Below, piece after piece: positions 1-10,227 of a stretch of 64,000 nucleotides of DNA. Both the position numbers and the translations under genes were made by a program. Where the stretch lies: positions 7,254,001-7,318,000 of the forward strand of contig NZ_CP108938.1 in assembly GCF_036347135.1 (NCBI RefSeq), in the 5' to 3' direction. Every line of letters starts with the position of its first letter. The first letter of the stretch is position 1. This DNA is from Streptomyces sp. NBC_00775. GTDB taxonomy: Bacteria; Actinomycetota; Actinomycetes; Streptomycetales; Streptomycetaceae. The notes under the pieces were generated by a model. The model did not search any database. It had not been told where the DNA came from and saw only the letters and a list, made by a program, of their open reading frames with translations.

Positions 1-1209
1 CTCCGCCCACTCGAAGTTGTCCATCAGCGACCACACGAAGTAGCCGCGTACGTCGACGCCCTGCTCCAACGCCCGGTGCAGTGCCCGGACATGACCGTCC
101 AGGAACGTGATCCGCTCCTGGTCGTCGATGCCGTCGTACGAGCAGCCGTTCTCGGTGATGACCACGGGCGGGAGCCGGTCGCCGTACCTCTCGTGGAAGC
201 CCACCAGCAGCTCCGTGAGCGCCTCCGGGACGACCGGCCAGCCGAAGTCGGTGACCGGGTAGCCCTCCAGTTCGCGGACGGAGAAGGGGAGGTCGGCGGG
301 CAGGGTCAGTCCGCTGAACTCGATCTCCTCGCCCTCGGGGGCGCCCACCTTGGTCGGCTGGTAGTAGTTGATCCCGTACCAGTCGATCGGCTCGGCGATG
401 ACCTTCAGGTCCGCCTCGACATCGCCCGGCATCAACTCGCCGATGCCCTCCGGGTATTGGCCCAGCAGCAGCGGGTCCGCGAACAGGCGGTTCAGGAGGA
501 TGTCGTAGAAGTCGGCGGCCTCCACGTCCTCGGTGCGGCGGGATGCCGCCCAGGTCGGGCCGTGCGAGTTGGCGATGCCGATGTCGGTGGCTCCGGCCGC
601 GCGCAGGGACCGTACGGCGAGACCGTGCGCGAGGAGCTGGTGGTGGGCCACCGGCAGCGCGTCGAACAGGAGCTGCTTGCCGGGGGCGTGTGCGCCGAGC
701 GCGTGGCCCAACAGGGTGTGTTCGGCGGGCTCGTTGAGGGTGATCCACTTCTTCACGCGGTCGCCGAGGCGGGCGGCGACGACGGCGGCGTACTCCGCGA
801 AGCGTTCGGCGGTGTCCCGGTTCAGCCAGCCGCCGCTTTCTTCAAGGGCCAGCGGGAGGTCCCAGTGGAAGAGGGTCGGTACGGGGCGGATGCCGGCCGC
901 GGTCAGTTCGTCCACCAGGCGGTCGTAGAAGTCGAGGCCGCCGGGGGAGTTCACGCGGGGCCAGGAGACGGAGAAGCGGTACGCGTCCACTCCGAGGCCC
1001 GCTATGAGGGCGACGTCCTCTTCGTAGCGGTGGTAGTGGTCGCAGGCCACCGCGGCCGTGGAGGCGTCCTTGATGTGGCCGGGTTCGGCGGTGAAGGCGT
1101 CCCATACCGAGGGGGCGCGTAGGTCGGCCGCGCCCTCGATCTGGTGGGCCGAGGTGGATACGCCCCAGAGGAAGCCGGGCGGGAACTGCGGTAGGGGGTT
1201 CGTCGCCAT
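1..1209 (-). CDS. GH1 beta-glucosidase, C-terminus cut by window edge
   Basis: Retaining beta-glucosidase of glycoside hydrolase family 1, releasing glucose from the non-reducing end of cellobiose-like beta-glucosides. No signal peptide is visible, so it probably acts in the cytoplasm on imported disaccharides. The protein opens with MATNPLPQFPPGFLWG and the GH1 signature FLWGVSTSAHQIEG. The acid/base Glu lies in TLNEP near residue 160 and the nucleophile Glu in VITENG near residue 351. The frame stays open to base 1, ending in the conserved FVWSLMDNFEW stretch, so about 403 residues are visible and the usual short C-terminal tail is missing. ATG 1209 is preferred because it lies 7 nt after a possible -10; an in-frame ATG at 1221 adds four residues. 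Family assignment is secure, exact substrate is not. Confidence 0.93.
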   Translation of the reverse strand, partial: MATNPLPQFPPGFLWGVSTSAHQIEGAADLRAPSVWDAFTAEPGHIKDASTAAVACDHYHRYEEDVALIAGLGVDAYRFSVSWPRVNSPGGLDFYDRLVDELTAAGIRPVPTLFHWDLPLALEESGGWLNRDTAERFAEYAAVVAARLGDRVKKWITLNEPAEHTLLGHALGAHAPGKQLLFDALPVAHHQLLAHGLAVRSLRAAGATDIGIANSHGPTWAASRRTEDVEAADFYDILLNRLFADPLLLGQYPEGIGELMPGDVEADLKVIAEPIDWYGINYYQPTKVGAPEGEEIEFSGLTLPADLPFSVRELEGYPVTDFGWPVVPEALTELLVGFHERYGDRLPPVVITENGCSYDGIDDQERITFLDGHVRALHRALEQGVDVRGYFVWSLMDNFEWAE

Positions 1210-1216
1210 GCGCGCG

Positions 1217-1246
1217 ATCATCCTTACCGGCGGTAAGCGAAGTCAA
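1217..1246 (-). promoter_or_regulatory. Leaderless-type promoter with embedded palindromic operator
   Basis: Read on the minus strand: TTGACT (1246-1241), an 18-nt spacer, then GATGAT (1222-1217), followed 7 nt later by the beta-glucosidase ATG. A perfect dyad, CTTACCG-N-CGGTAAG (1223-1237), fills the spacer and touches the -10, where a bound repressor would block RNA polymerase. The palindrome is seen directly. The promoter role and a sugar-responsive repressor are inferred. Confidence 0.55.
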
Positions 1247-1337
1247 CGGTGTGGCGTGAACTAGGGGTTACGGCTTTTTCGGGGGGCGCCTTGGGGGTGG
1301 GGTGGTGGCGGGTGCGTGGGCGACTGCGGGCCGGTGG

Positions 1338-1492
1338 GGGCTGGTCGCGCAGTTCCCCGCGCCCCTAAAGAACGGGCGCCTAGGGGGTGGGGTGGTGCTG
1401 TGATTGCGCGACTGCGGGCCGTCTGTGGCTGGTCGCGCCCACGCGGCGGAGCCGCACAATGTCACAGCCCCGCGCCCCTAAAAGAACCCGGG
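1338..1492. repeat. Dispersed GC-rich intergenic repeat, two variants
   Basis: Two adjacent copies of a repeat that recurs across the window. The first (core 1346-1369) reads CGCGCAGTTCCCC then GCGCCCCTAAA. The second (about 1405-1490) carries an insert around CACGCGGCGGAGCCGCAC before the same GCGCCCCTAAAAG end. They sit between the beta-glucosidase promoter and the 3' end of the emfourin-like gene. No open frame in this gap looks coding. Confidence 0.75.
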
Positions 1493-1510
1493 CGCCCCCA
1501 GTAGTAATCG

Positions 1511-1777
1511 CTACGCGCCCTCCTTCAGGACCCTCGAAATCAGGCTTCGCTGCTCCTCCGTCAATCGAGGATCCGCCGCGTACACCGTCTTCCCGTCCAC
1601 CGTGATCTCGTAGCTGAAGCCGTCCGGGACGCCGATGGAGGGGGCGCCCCGGCCGGAGGCCATTGCCTGTTCGGCCAGGGCGTGCCACTCGTGGGCGTCT
1701 GGGCGGCCCGTGGTGTCGACCTCCGCATGGCGTTCGATGCCCGCGAAACCGCCCGTACGCCTCACCTGAATACGCAT
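1511..1777 (-). CDS. Emfourin-like protealysin inhibitor
   Basis: An 88-residue protein starting MRIQVRRTGGFAGIERHAEV, with a central Y-E-I-T-V-D-G-K segment and a C-terminal LTEEQRSLISRVL helix. This matches the emfourin family, small proteins encoded beside M4 protealysin-type peptidases that bind and inhibit them. It starts 32 nt downstream of the metallopeptidase stop on the same strand, behind a short AGGAC ribosome site, so the two are probably cotranscribed. No signal peptide is present, as expected for an intracellular partner. The family call rests on sequence style and context; inhibition is inferred from characterised protealysin-emfourin pairs. Confidence 0.75.
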   Translation of the reverse strand: MRIQVRRTGGFAGIERHAEVDTTGRPDAHEWHALAEQAMASGRGAPSIGVPDGFSYEITVDGKTVYAADPRLTEEQRSLISRVLKEGA

Positions 1778-1809
1778 GGGTCCTGTCTAGTACGTGGAGC
1801 CCCGAAGGG

Positions 1810-2880
1810 CTACGAGGTCGGTACGCCGACCTGCTCCCAGGCCTTCGTCACGGCCTGGAGTTCCTCGCCCTCGTTGTACCGGGACCGTGCCGCGGCGAGG
1901 GTGAGCCGTGCGAAGTCCGAGAACAGGGCCTCCTGGGTCAGCTCGCCGCCGGTGAGGACGTCGTACCAGATCTGGCCCGCCCGTTCCCAGGCGTGGCCGC
2001 CGAGCGCCTCGGCGACGAGGTAGAAGGCGTGGTTGGGGATGCCGGAGTTGATGTGGACGCCGCCGTTGTCGCGGCCGGTGCGGACGTAGTGGTCCATCGT
2101 CGCGGGCTGCGGGTCCTTGCCGAGCACGTCGTCGTCGTACGCGCTGCCCGGTTCCTTCATGGAGCGCAGCGCGGTGCCGGTGACGCGCGGGGCGAGCAGG
2201 CCCGCGCCGATCAGCCAGTCGGCCTCGGTGGCGGTCTGGCCGAGCGTGTACTGCTTGATCAGTGAGCCGAAGACGTCCGACATGGACTCGTTCAGGGCGC
2301 CCGGCTGGCCGAAGTAGGTGAGGTTCGCCGTGTACTGGGTGACGCCGTGGGTCAGCTCGTGGCCGATGACGTCGACCGGGATGGTGAAGTCGAGGAAGAT
2401 CTCGCCGTCACCGTCGCCGAACACCATCTGCTCGCCGTTCCAGAAGGCGTTGTTGTAGTTCACGTCGTAGTGCACCGTCGCGTCGAGCGGCAGGCCCTCG
2501 CCGTTGATCGAGTTGCGCTGGTACGCCTTCAGGTACAGCTCGAAGGTCGCGCCGAGACCGGCGTACGCGCGGTTGACGGTGGCGTCCTTGCCCGGCTTGT
2601 CGCCCTCGCCGCGGACCTTCTTGCCGGGCAGGTCCTGGTGGTGGCGGGCGTCGTAGAGCGTGCGGTGCGGCTTGGACTCCTCCGCTTCCTTCGGCAGGGC
2701 GACGGCCGGGGCGCCGATGACGGTGGTCAGCCGGCGGTGGGTGCGCTCGTAGGCGTCGCGCTCCAGGGTCTGGCGTGCGGGTCCGGCGAGTGCGGGGTCC
2801 TCGTGCTGGGCGAGCTTGTCGAGGACGTGGGGCGGGACGATGGTGCAGAAGACGGGCTCGAAGCCCCCGTGGGTCGTCAT
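1810..2880 (-). CDS. M4 family (protealysin-type) zinc metallopeptidase
   Basis: A 356-residue thermolysin-clan endopeptidase. Residues 16-23 (PPHVLDKL) match the short propeptide motif typical of protealysin-like precursors. The zinc motif HELTH is at 174-178, the third zinc ligand is Glu198 in NESMSD, and the downstream His lies in the HINSGIPNHAF block. There is no signal peptide, which sets this group apart from secreted thermolysins. An in-frame GTG at 2889 is possible, but AAGGG abuts it and is correctly spaced for ATG 2880, so 2880 is used. The emfourin-like gene follows directly. Activity and maturation by propeptide cleavage are inferred from the family. Confidence 0.93.
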   Translation of the reverse strand: MTTHGGFEPVFCTIVPPHVLDKLAQHEDPALAGPARQTLERDAYERTHRRLTTVIGAPAVALPKEAEESKPHRTLYDARHHQDLPGKKVRGEGDKPGKDATVNRAYAGLGATFELYLKAYQRNSINGEGLPLDATVHYDVNYNNAFWNGEQMVFGDGDGEIFLDFTIPVDVIGHELTHGVTQYTANLTYFGQPGALNESMSDVFGSLIKQYTLGQTATEADWLIGAGLLAPRVTGTALRSMKEPGSAYDDDVLGKDPQPATMDHYVRTGRDNGGVHINSGIPNHAFYLVAEALGGHAWERAGQIWYDVLTGGELTQEALFSDFARLTLAAARSRYNEGEELQAVTKAWEQVGVPTS

Positions 2881-2938
2881 GCCCGGCACCCTTGCACTGA
2901 GTTATGCCGCTGTCACTACCTGCAACCATGATTGGTGA

Positions 2939-4951
<2,013 letters not shown>

Positions 4952-4971
4952 CGCTCCTGACCGGCGCTTTT

Positions 4972-5009
4972 CGGGGCCCCGTCCGCCTTTACAGGCGGGC
5001 GGGGCCCCG
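4972..5009 (+). terminator. Terminator after leuA
   Basis: Arm 4972-4987 (CGGGGCCCCGTCCGCC) pairs with 4994-5009 around a short TTTACA-type loop, with near-perfect complementarity over about 16 bp, then CGTTT follows. It starts 21 nt after the leuA stop. Confidence 0.85.
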
Positions 5010-5138
5010 TCGTTTACCGGCCAATCCCGGTGCAGGTCACGAGCAGGTCTCGTCCGGGGTACTGACTCCGCATCAACAATGTGGCTAACATCACGCCAGC
5101 GCGGCGATGTTGCCGCGGCGTTACGGAGGTGTGCGAGC

Positions 5139-5834
5139 GTGCTGCCAGGATGGGGACGAAACGGTCGTGCAGTTGAGGTTCCCCGCATCCTGGGCACCCG
5201 TACCGCGTGGACGACGGTAGGCGACGGCGAGTTCTTCTGCCCCGGCTGCGGAGGCGACCGCAACTACCAGCGGCTCACCGGCCGCCGCCGCTTCACCCTC
5301 CTCGGCGTTCCCGTTCTCCCGCGCGGCGAGACCGGGCCCGTCGTCGAATGCGCCGCCTGCCGCCACCACTACGGCGCCGACGTCCTCGACCACCCCACCA
5401 CCACCCGCTTCTCCGCGATGCTCCGCGACGCCGTCCACACCGTCGCCCTCGCCGTCCTCGCCGCGGGCGGCACCTGCGCCCGTACGTCCCTGGAGACCGC
5501 CGCCGGCGCGGTCCGCTCGGCCGGCTTCGACGACTGCACGGAGGACCAGCTCAGCGCGCTCGTCGAGGCACTCGCCTCGGACACGGGGCGGGTCTTCGGG
5601 GAGCCGTGCGGGGCGAGTCTGGCCATAGAGCTCCACGAGGCCCTGGATCCGCTGGCCCCGCACCTCGCCCCCACCGGCCGGGAGGCCATCCTCCTCCAGG
5701 GCGCGCGGATCGCGCTGGCCGACGGGCCGTACACACCCGCCGAGCGGGATGTCCTGGCCACCGTGGGCGCGGCACTGACGATCTGCTCGGACGACGTGAC
5801 GCGGTTGCTGGTGGCGGCGCGTACACCCTCGTAA
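5139..5834 (+). CDS. TerB-like protein with N-terminal zinc ribbon
   Basis: A 231-residue protein. Two Cys pairs in the first 75 residues (FFCPGCGGDRNYQR and CAACRHHYG) form a zinc-ribbon. The helical C-terminal half resembles the TerB/DjlA-like fold: LSALVEALASDTGRVFGE, then REAILLQGARIALADGPYTPAERDVL, where the ADG-YTPAE stretch is typical of acidic TerB metal-binding helices. Such proteins are often labelled tellurite-resistance TerB, but their role in Streptomyces is not established. GTG 5139 is chosen because GGAGGT lies 8 nt upstream. It stands alone between the leuA terminator and the exporter gene. Confidence 0.65.
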   Translation: MLPGWGRNGRAVEVPRILGTRTAWTTVGDGEFFCPGCGGDRNYQRLTGRRRFTLLGVPVLPRGETGPVVECAACRHHYGADVLDHPTTTRFSAMLRDAVHTVALAVLAAGGTCARTSLETAAGAVRSAGFDDCTEDQLSALVEALASDTGRVFGEPCGASLAIELHEALDPLAPHLAPTGREAILLQGARIALADGPYTPAERDVLATVGAALTICSDDVTRLLVAARTPS

Positions 5835-5850
5835 TACTCCCCAGGGAGTA
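5835..5850 (+). terminator. Short dyad after the terB-like gene
   Basis: TACTCCC-CA-GGGAGTA is a perfect 7-bp hairpin immediately after the stop codon. It may be a weak terminator. The stem is short, and there is no T-tract. Confidence 0.4.
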
Positions 5851-5928
5851 ATCCCCCCGTTCCGCCACCCCTCGGAGTACCCCCGAACTCGCCCTCCGGC
5901 GCGACGAATCAGGCGTCGTGCGCCGGGA

Positions 5929-5947
5929 GTCTGGTGACTGTCCAGAC
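5929..5947 (+). promoter_or_regulatory. Candidate operator upstream of the MMPL exporter
   Basis: GTCTGG-TGACTGT-CCAGAC is a 6-bp-arm dyad about 28 nt before the exporter ATG. Position and shape fit a repressor site in the exporter promoter. No adjacent one-component repressor gene is present, so the regulator is unknown. Confidence 0.35.
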
Positions 5948-5974
5948 ACCCGGCCAGGAGGGGAGGACCCCGCC

Positions 5975-8059
5975 ATGGGGCCCGGAAAGACAACCACGCG
6001 TACGCGACGAAGGGCCGTGCCCTGGGTGCTGCTCGGGCTCTGGGTGGCCGTGCTGGCCTTCGTCGGGCCGTTCGCGGCGAAACTCGCGGACGTGCAGCAC
6101 GACCGCGCCGTGGACTATCTCCCGGCGAGCGCGGACTCCACCCAAGTGGCGAAGATCGAGGACCAGTTGCCCGGTGGCGAGACCACCGAGCTGGTCCTCG
6201 TCTACCACCGCGACGGCGGACTGAGCGCCGCCGACCGCGCGACGGCCGCGCGCCAGATCGCCGAGATCACCAAGGAGAACCCGCTCACCGGAACCCCGAA
6301 GGGCGTGCCGTCCCGGGACGGGACCACCCTGATGTACCCGGTCGCCAGCTCCGCACCCGGCACCGACGAGAAGAAGCGGGACGCGTTCGTCAACGACGTA
6401 CGCGATGTCGCACGGGGAGCGGACGGGCTGAGCGTCGACGTCGGCGGGCAGGGCGCGCTCGCCACCGACGCCGCCGAGGTCTACAACTCCCTCGGCGGGC
6501 CGCTGCTCTACACCACCGTCGCCGTGGTCGCCGTCCTGCTGATCCTCATCTACCGCAGCCCGCTGCTGTGGCTCGTGCCGCTCGCCGTCGCGGGCGTCGC
6601 CGACTATCTGTCGATGGGCGTCGCCTACGGGCTCCACGAGGCGTTCGGCACCAGCGTCTCCGGCCAGAGCTCGGGCGTGATGACGATCCTCGTGTTCGGC
6701 GCCGGAACCGACTACGCGCTGCTGCTGATCTCCCGCTACCGGGAGGAACTGCGACGCGTGGAGCGGCCGTACGACGCGATGCGGCAGGCCCTGCGCGGCT
6801 GCGGGCCCGCCGTGCTCGCCTCCTCCGGCACCGTCGCCGCCGGACTGCTGTGCCTGCTCGCCGCCGACCTCAACAGCAGCCGGGGCATGGGCCCGACGGG
6901 CATGGTGGGTGTGCTGTGCGCGCTCGTCGCCATGCTGACGCTGCTGCCCGCCCTCCTCGTCCTGCTCGGGCGGCGGGTGTTCTGGCCGCTCGTCCCCGCC
7001 TTCGGCAGCCAGCCCAAGCAGCGGCGCAACCTCTTCTCCGCCATGGGGAGTTCGGCCGGGCGGCGGCCGTACGCCGTCCTCGCGGGCGGGGCCGTACTGC
7101 TCGGGGCGCTCGCCCTCGGCACGCTGAATCTGCCCGGCGCGCTCAAGCAGCAGGACACCTTCGCCCACAAGCCGGACTCGGTCGCCGCGATCGAGACCCT
7201 CGCCAAGGCCTACCCGGGGCAGGGCACCCAGCCGCTCACCGTGATCACCCCCACCGGACGGGCGGACGCCGCGCTGGCCACCGTGCGGGACCACCAGGGC
7301 GTCGCGAGCGCCGAGCGGGGCCGCAGCGCAAAGGGCTGGACGGAGATCTCCGTCATCGCCCGGGGCGCACCCCAGTCGGCGGCCGAGACCGCCACGATCA
7401 AGTCGCTCCGGGCGGATCTCAAGGGCTCGGGCTCGTACGTCGGAGGCGCCAGCGCCCAGCAGATCGACCTTCAGGACACCAACGCCCGCGACCGGCTCGT
7501 CGTCGTACCGATCGTGCTCGTCTCCGTGCTGCTGATCCTGATCGTGCTGTTGCGCAGTCTGGTCGCCCCGCTGCTGCTGGTCGTCGCCGTGATCGCGGTG
7601 TGGGGCGCGGCGCTCGGCATCGGCGGGCTGGTCTTCGGGCCGCTCTTCGGCTTCGAGGGGACCGACCCTGGGCTCGGCCTGCTGTCCTTCGTCTTCCTGG
7701 TGGCGTTGGGTGTCGACTACGGGATCTTCCTGATGCACCGCATGCGGGAGGAGTCGCTGTCGGGTGCCGAACCGGTCGCCGCCGCGCTGACCGCGCTGCG
7801 GACGACGGGCGGTGTGATCGCCTCGGCGGGGCTGGTCCTCGCGGCGACCTTCGCGGTGCTGACGAACATGGGGCTCGTGCAGCTCGTCGAGCTCGGGTTC
7901 GTGATCGCGGTCGGGGTGCTGCTCGACACCTTCCTCGTCCGGACGTATCTGGTGACCAGCGCGAGTGTGGCGCTGGGACGGAGGGTGTGGTGGCCGGGCC
8001 GGCTGTCGCGCGAGCCGGAGCAGGAGTCCGAGCCGCGGACCCCTGTCGCCGTCGGCTGA
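5975..8059 (+). CDS. MMPL/RND family membrane exporter
   Basis: A 694-residue inner-membrane transporter of the MMPL group, which export lipids or hydrophobic small molecules using the proton gradient. It has a duplicated layout: one membrane helix near residue 20, an extracytoplasmic loop, a five-helix block (about 175-370), a second loop, and a second block (about 500-680). The conserved FGAGTDYALLLISRYREEL and its counterpart ALGVDYGIFLMHRMREE carry the intramembrane Asp-Tyr pair expected for proton relay. Start ATG 5975 follows GGAGGGGAGGA. A two-component system follows after 112 nt, which may sense the same stress. Substrate cannot be read from sequence. Confidence 0.9.
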   Translation: MGPGKTTTRTRRRAVPWVLLGLWVAVLAFVGPFAAKLADVQHDRAVDYLPASADSTQVAKIEDQLPGGETTELVLVYHRDGGLSAADRATAARQIAEITKENPLTGTPKGVPSRDGTTLMYPVASSAPGTDEKKRDAFVNDVRDVARGADGLSVDVGGQGALATDAAEVYNSLGGPLLYTTVAVVAVLLILIYRSPLLWLVPLAVAGVADYLSMGVAYGLHEAFGTSVSGQSSGVMTILVFGAGTDYALLLISRYREELRRVERPYDAMRQALRGCGPAVLASSGTVAAGLLCLLAADLNSSRGMGPTGMVGVLCALVAMLTLLPALLVLLGRRVFWPLVPAFGSQPKQRRNLFSAMGSSAGRRPYAVLAGGAVLLGALALGTLNLPGALKQQDTFAHKPDSVAAIETLAKAYPGQGTQPLTVITPTGRADAALATVRDHQGVASAERGRSAKGWTEISVIARGAPQSAAETATIKSLRADLKGSGSYVGGASAQQIDLQDTNARDRLVVVPIVLVSVLLILIVLLRSLVAPLLLVVAVIAVWGAALGIGGLVFGPLFGFEGTDPGLGLLSFVFLVALGVDYGIFLMHRMREESLSGAEPVAAALTALRTTGGVIASAGLVLAATFAVLTNMGLVQLVELGFVIAVGVLLDTFLVRTYLVTSASVALGRRVWWPGRLSREPEQESEPRTPVAVG

Positions 8060-8125
8060 ACCACATCTGTACATATACGAACCAATATGTGAACTGATAT
8101 GTGAACCACATCTGAACCACATCGG
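8057..8125 (+). repeat. AT-rich cluster of TGAACCACATC repeats
   Basis: Three copies of TGAACCACATC start at 8057, 8102 and 8113. Between the first two lie ACATAT (8070) and two ATATGTGAAC blocks (from 8085 and from 8097). The patch is unusually A/T-rich for this genome, starts at the exporter stop codon, and lies upstream of the kinase gene. It looks like a multi-site operator for the downstream kinase-regulator pair; this is inference. Confidence 0.55.
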
Positions 8126-8152
8126 GCGCCCCTCCCTCCCGGAGGGGCGCCC
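8124..8152 (+). terminator. Strong hairpin between exporter and kinase gene
   Basis: GGGCGCCCCTCC (8124-8135) pairs perfectly with GGAGGGGCGCCC (8141-8152) around a CTCCC loop. It ends 4 nt before the kinase ribosome site (CGGAGGA, 8157-8163), so it either terminates the exporter transcript or shapes the 5' leader of the kinase message. No T-tract follows. Confidence 0.6.
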
Positions 8153-8171
8153 TCTCACGGAGGATGAAGCG

Positions 8172-9479
8172 GTGGACGCCACACGCATGCTGCACCTCAC
8201 CGGCTTCGCACACCGGGGGACCGTCGACCCCGCACGGGCACTGCGCCAGGACGCGCTGCTCGCCGCCGTGCTGCTGGTCGTCGACGTGACCGTGGCGCTC
8301 ACGGTCGGCGCCGACGGCCGCCGTCCGGACGCCCTGGGCTGGACCCTGCTGATCGCCGCGCACCTTCCACTGGTGTGGCGGCGCCGCGCCCCGCTCACCG
8401 CGTTCCTCGCGCTCGTCGCCTTCGCCGGCCCGTACCACGCGCTCGACTTCAACCACACGGCGCCGCTGGCCGCCTCGATGCTCGCCCTGTTCACCGTGGC
8501 CGTGACGGGACGCCCGCTGCGCTCCCTCCTGGTCGGCAGCGGCGTCATCGGCCTGATGCTCACGGTCAAGTTCGCGAAGGGCGCCGCCGAGGGCGCCGAG
8601 GCGCTGCGCGTCGCGGGCTGGATCGTCGCGTTCATCGTCCTCGGCGTGTACGTCCGCGTTCACGGGCAGTACGTCGCCTCGGTCGTCGAACGCGCCGAAC
8701 GCGCCGAACGCACCCGCGAGGAGGAGGCGCGCCGCCGGGTCGCCGAGGAACGCCTGCGCATCGCCCGCGACCTGCACGATCTGCTCGCCCACACCATCAC
8801 GCTCATCGGCGTCCAGACATCCGTCGCCGCGCACGTCCTGGCCGCCGACCCCGACCGCCTGGACCGAGAGGCGGTCGCCCGGGCCCTCGACGACATCTCC
8901 GAGACCTGCCGCACCGCACGCGGCGAAGTGCGCAGCACGCTGGAGGTGCTGCGCGCGCCGGAGTACGGCGGCGACGGGCGCGGCCCGCTGCCCGGCCTCG
9001 ACGGACTGTCCGACCTGGTGACCGCGGCGCGCACCGCGGGCGCGAAGGTGGAGACGGAGATCGCGGTACCGACGGCCGGCGTCCCGTCCGCCGTGGGCGC
9101 CGCCGCCCACCGGATCGTCCAGGAGGCGCTCACCAACGCGGTACGGCACGCGGGCCCCGAGGTGACGGTACGCGTGGCCCTGCGGGCGGACGACTGGGCG
9201 CTGCGGGTGACGGTCACGGACGACGGCGTCGGCGACGCGGGCGGCCCGCCCGGGTTCGGACTCGTGGGGATGCGGGAGCGGGCTCGTAGTGTGGGCGGGA
9301 CGCTGGAGGCCGGGGTGCGGGAGGGCGGTGGGTTCGGAGTGTCGGCGGTGCTGCCACTGGTGGGCCCGGGCCCGGTCGCGGTCACGGTTCCCATGCAGGC
9401 AGATGCACGGGATCTCGACCCCGTACGTGATGACGAAGCCGTACGCGCACCCGAACTCGAACGAGGCGAGCCCCGATGA
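8172..9479 (+). CDS. NarL-type sensor histidine kinase
   Basis: A 435-residue membrane kinase. Five or so hydrophobic segments fill the first ~170 residues, with a coiled Glu/Arg-rich linker after them. The HisKA_3 dimerisation box carries the phospho-acceptor His in RIARDLHDLLAHTIT. The ATPase domain shows the N-box HRIVQEALTNAVRHAG and the G-box GFGLVGMRERA. The long hydrophobic N-terminus suggests it senses a membrane or lipid-soluble signal. GTG 8172 follows CGGAGGA with 8-nt spacing. The stop overlaps the response-regulator start by 4 nt, so the two are translationally coupled. Confidence 0.93.
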   Translation: MDATRMLHLTGFAHRGTVDPARALRQDALLAAVLLVVDVTVALTVGADGRRPDALGWTLLIAAHLPLVWRRRAPLTAFLALVAFAGPYHALDFNHTAPLAASMLALFTVAVTGRPLRSLLVGSGVIGLMLTVKFAKGAAEGAEALRVAGWIVAFIVLGVYVRVHGQYVASVVERAERAERTREEEARRRVAEERLRIARDLHDLLAHTITLIGVQTSVAAHVLAADPDRLDREAVARALDDISETCRTARGEVRSTLEVLRAPEYGGDGRGPLPGLDGLSDLVTAARTAGAKVETEIAVPTAGVPSAVGAAAHRIVQEALTNAVRHAGPEVTVRVALRADDWALRVTVTDDGVGDAGGPPGFGLVGMRERARSVGGTLEAGVREGGGFGVSAVLPLVGPGPVAVTVPMQADARDLDPVRDDEAVRAPELERGEPR

Positions 9480-10144
9480 CCATTCGCGTACTTCTCGCCG
9501 ACGATCAGACGCTCGTGCGGGCCGCGTTCGCCATGCTCGTCGAGTCGGCGCGGGACATGGAGGTCGTCGGACAGGCGGCCACCGGGCGGGAGGCGGTGGA
9601 GCTGGCGCGCAGCGCGCGGGCCGATCTGGTCGTCATGGACATCCGCATGCCCGACCTGGACGGCATCGAGGCGACCCGGCTCATCGCGGCCGACCAGAAC
9701 CTGGCCGGGGTCAGGGTCCTGGTCCTCACCACGTACGACACCGATGAATACATCGCGGAGGCCCTGCGTGCGGGCGCCTCCGGCTTCCTGGTGAAGGACA
9801 CGAGGCCCGCCGAACTCCTCGACGCCATCCGCACGGTGGCCGCCGGGGACGCCCTGCTGTCACCGGGCCCGACCGCCCGCCTGATCGCCCGCTTCCTGCG
9901 CGGCCCGGCGGCTCCCGTGCCCGTGGCGGGTGGCCCCGACGGCCTCTCCGAGCGGGAGCGCGAGGTGCTGGCGCTGGTCGCGCGCGGCCTCAACAACACC
10001 GAGATAGCGGGGGCGCTGGGCCTGAGCCCGCTGACCGCGAAGACCCATGTCAGCCGCATCATGGGCAAGCTGGGCGCGCGGGACCGGGCTCAGCTGGTGA
10101 TCGTGGCGTACGAGTCGGGACTCGTCACTCCGGGGGCGTGTTGA
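9476..10144 (+). CDS. NarL/LuxR-family response regulator
   Basis: A 222-residue partner of the upstream kinase. The receiver domain has the acidic pair LADDQ near residue 9, the phospho-acceptor Asp in VVMDIRMPDLDG near 54, and the conserved Lys in FLVKDTRP. The C-terminal LuxR helix-turn-helix begins at LSEREREVLALVARGLNN and ends with the recognition helix SPLTAKTHVSRIMGKL. It should bind DNA upstream of target genes when phosphorylated; the adjacent MMPL gene and the repeat cluster at 8057-8125 are natural candidates. Confidence 0.95.
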   Translation: MTIRVLLADDQTLVRAAFAMLVESARDMEVVGQAATGREAVELARSARADLVVMDIRMPDLDGIEATRLIAADQNLAGVRVLVLTTYDTDEYIAEALRAGASGFLVKDTRPAELLDAIRTVAAGDALLSPGPTARLIARFLRGPAAPVPVAGGPDGLSEREREVLALVARGLNNTEIAGALGLSPLTAKTHVSRIMGKLGARDRAQLVIVAYESGLVTPGAC

Positions 10145-10158
10145 AGCGCCCGCTGAAC

Positions 10159-10171
10159 TGACGTCACGTCA
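10159..10171 (+). promoter_or_regulatory. TGACGTCACGTCA dyad before the sialidase gene
   Basis: A GACGT half-site meets an ACGTC half-site with one base between, giving TGACGTCACGTCA. The half-sites match those of the 13-bp dyads near 10228, 20066 and 20268 but the spacing differs. It may be an accessory half-site pair or chance. Confidence 0.3.
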
Positions 10172-10227
10172 ACACGCTGTAGTGGCATGTGTGTCGCTGT
10201 GCCCTTTTTGGGCAATAGCTCCTCCTG

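Noticed and set aside
5139..5834. A firm tellurite-resistance assignment for the TerB-like gene
   Set aside because: Only a TerB-like helical region is seen; no other ter genes are nearby, so the phenotype is not supported.
5909..8635. A 908-codon minus-strand open frame opposite the MMPL exporter and kinase
   Set aside because: It is a shadow of two well-supported plus-strand genes; its translation is rich in Arg, Gly, His and Gln with no domain.
10159..10171. TGACGTCACGTCA as a fourth GntR site
   Set aside because: The half-sites match but are separated by one base rather than three, so it was kept only as a low-confidence feature.
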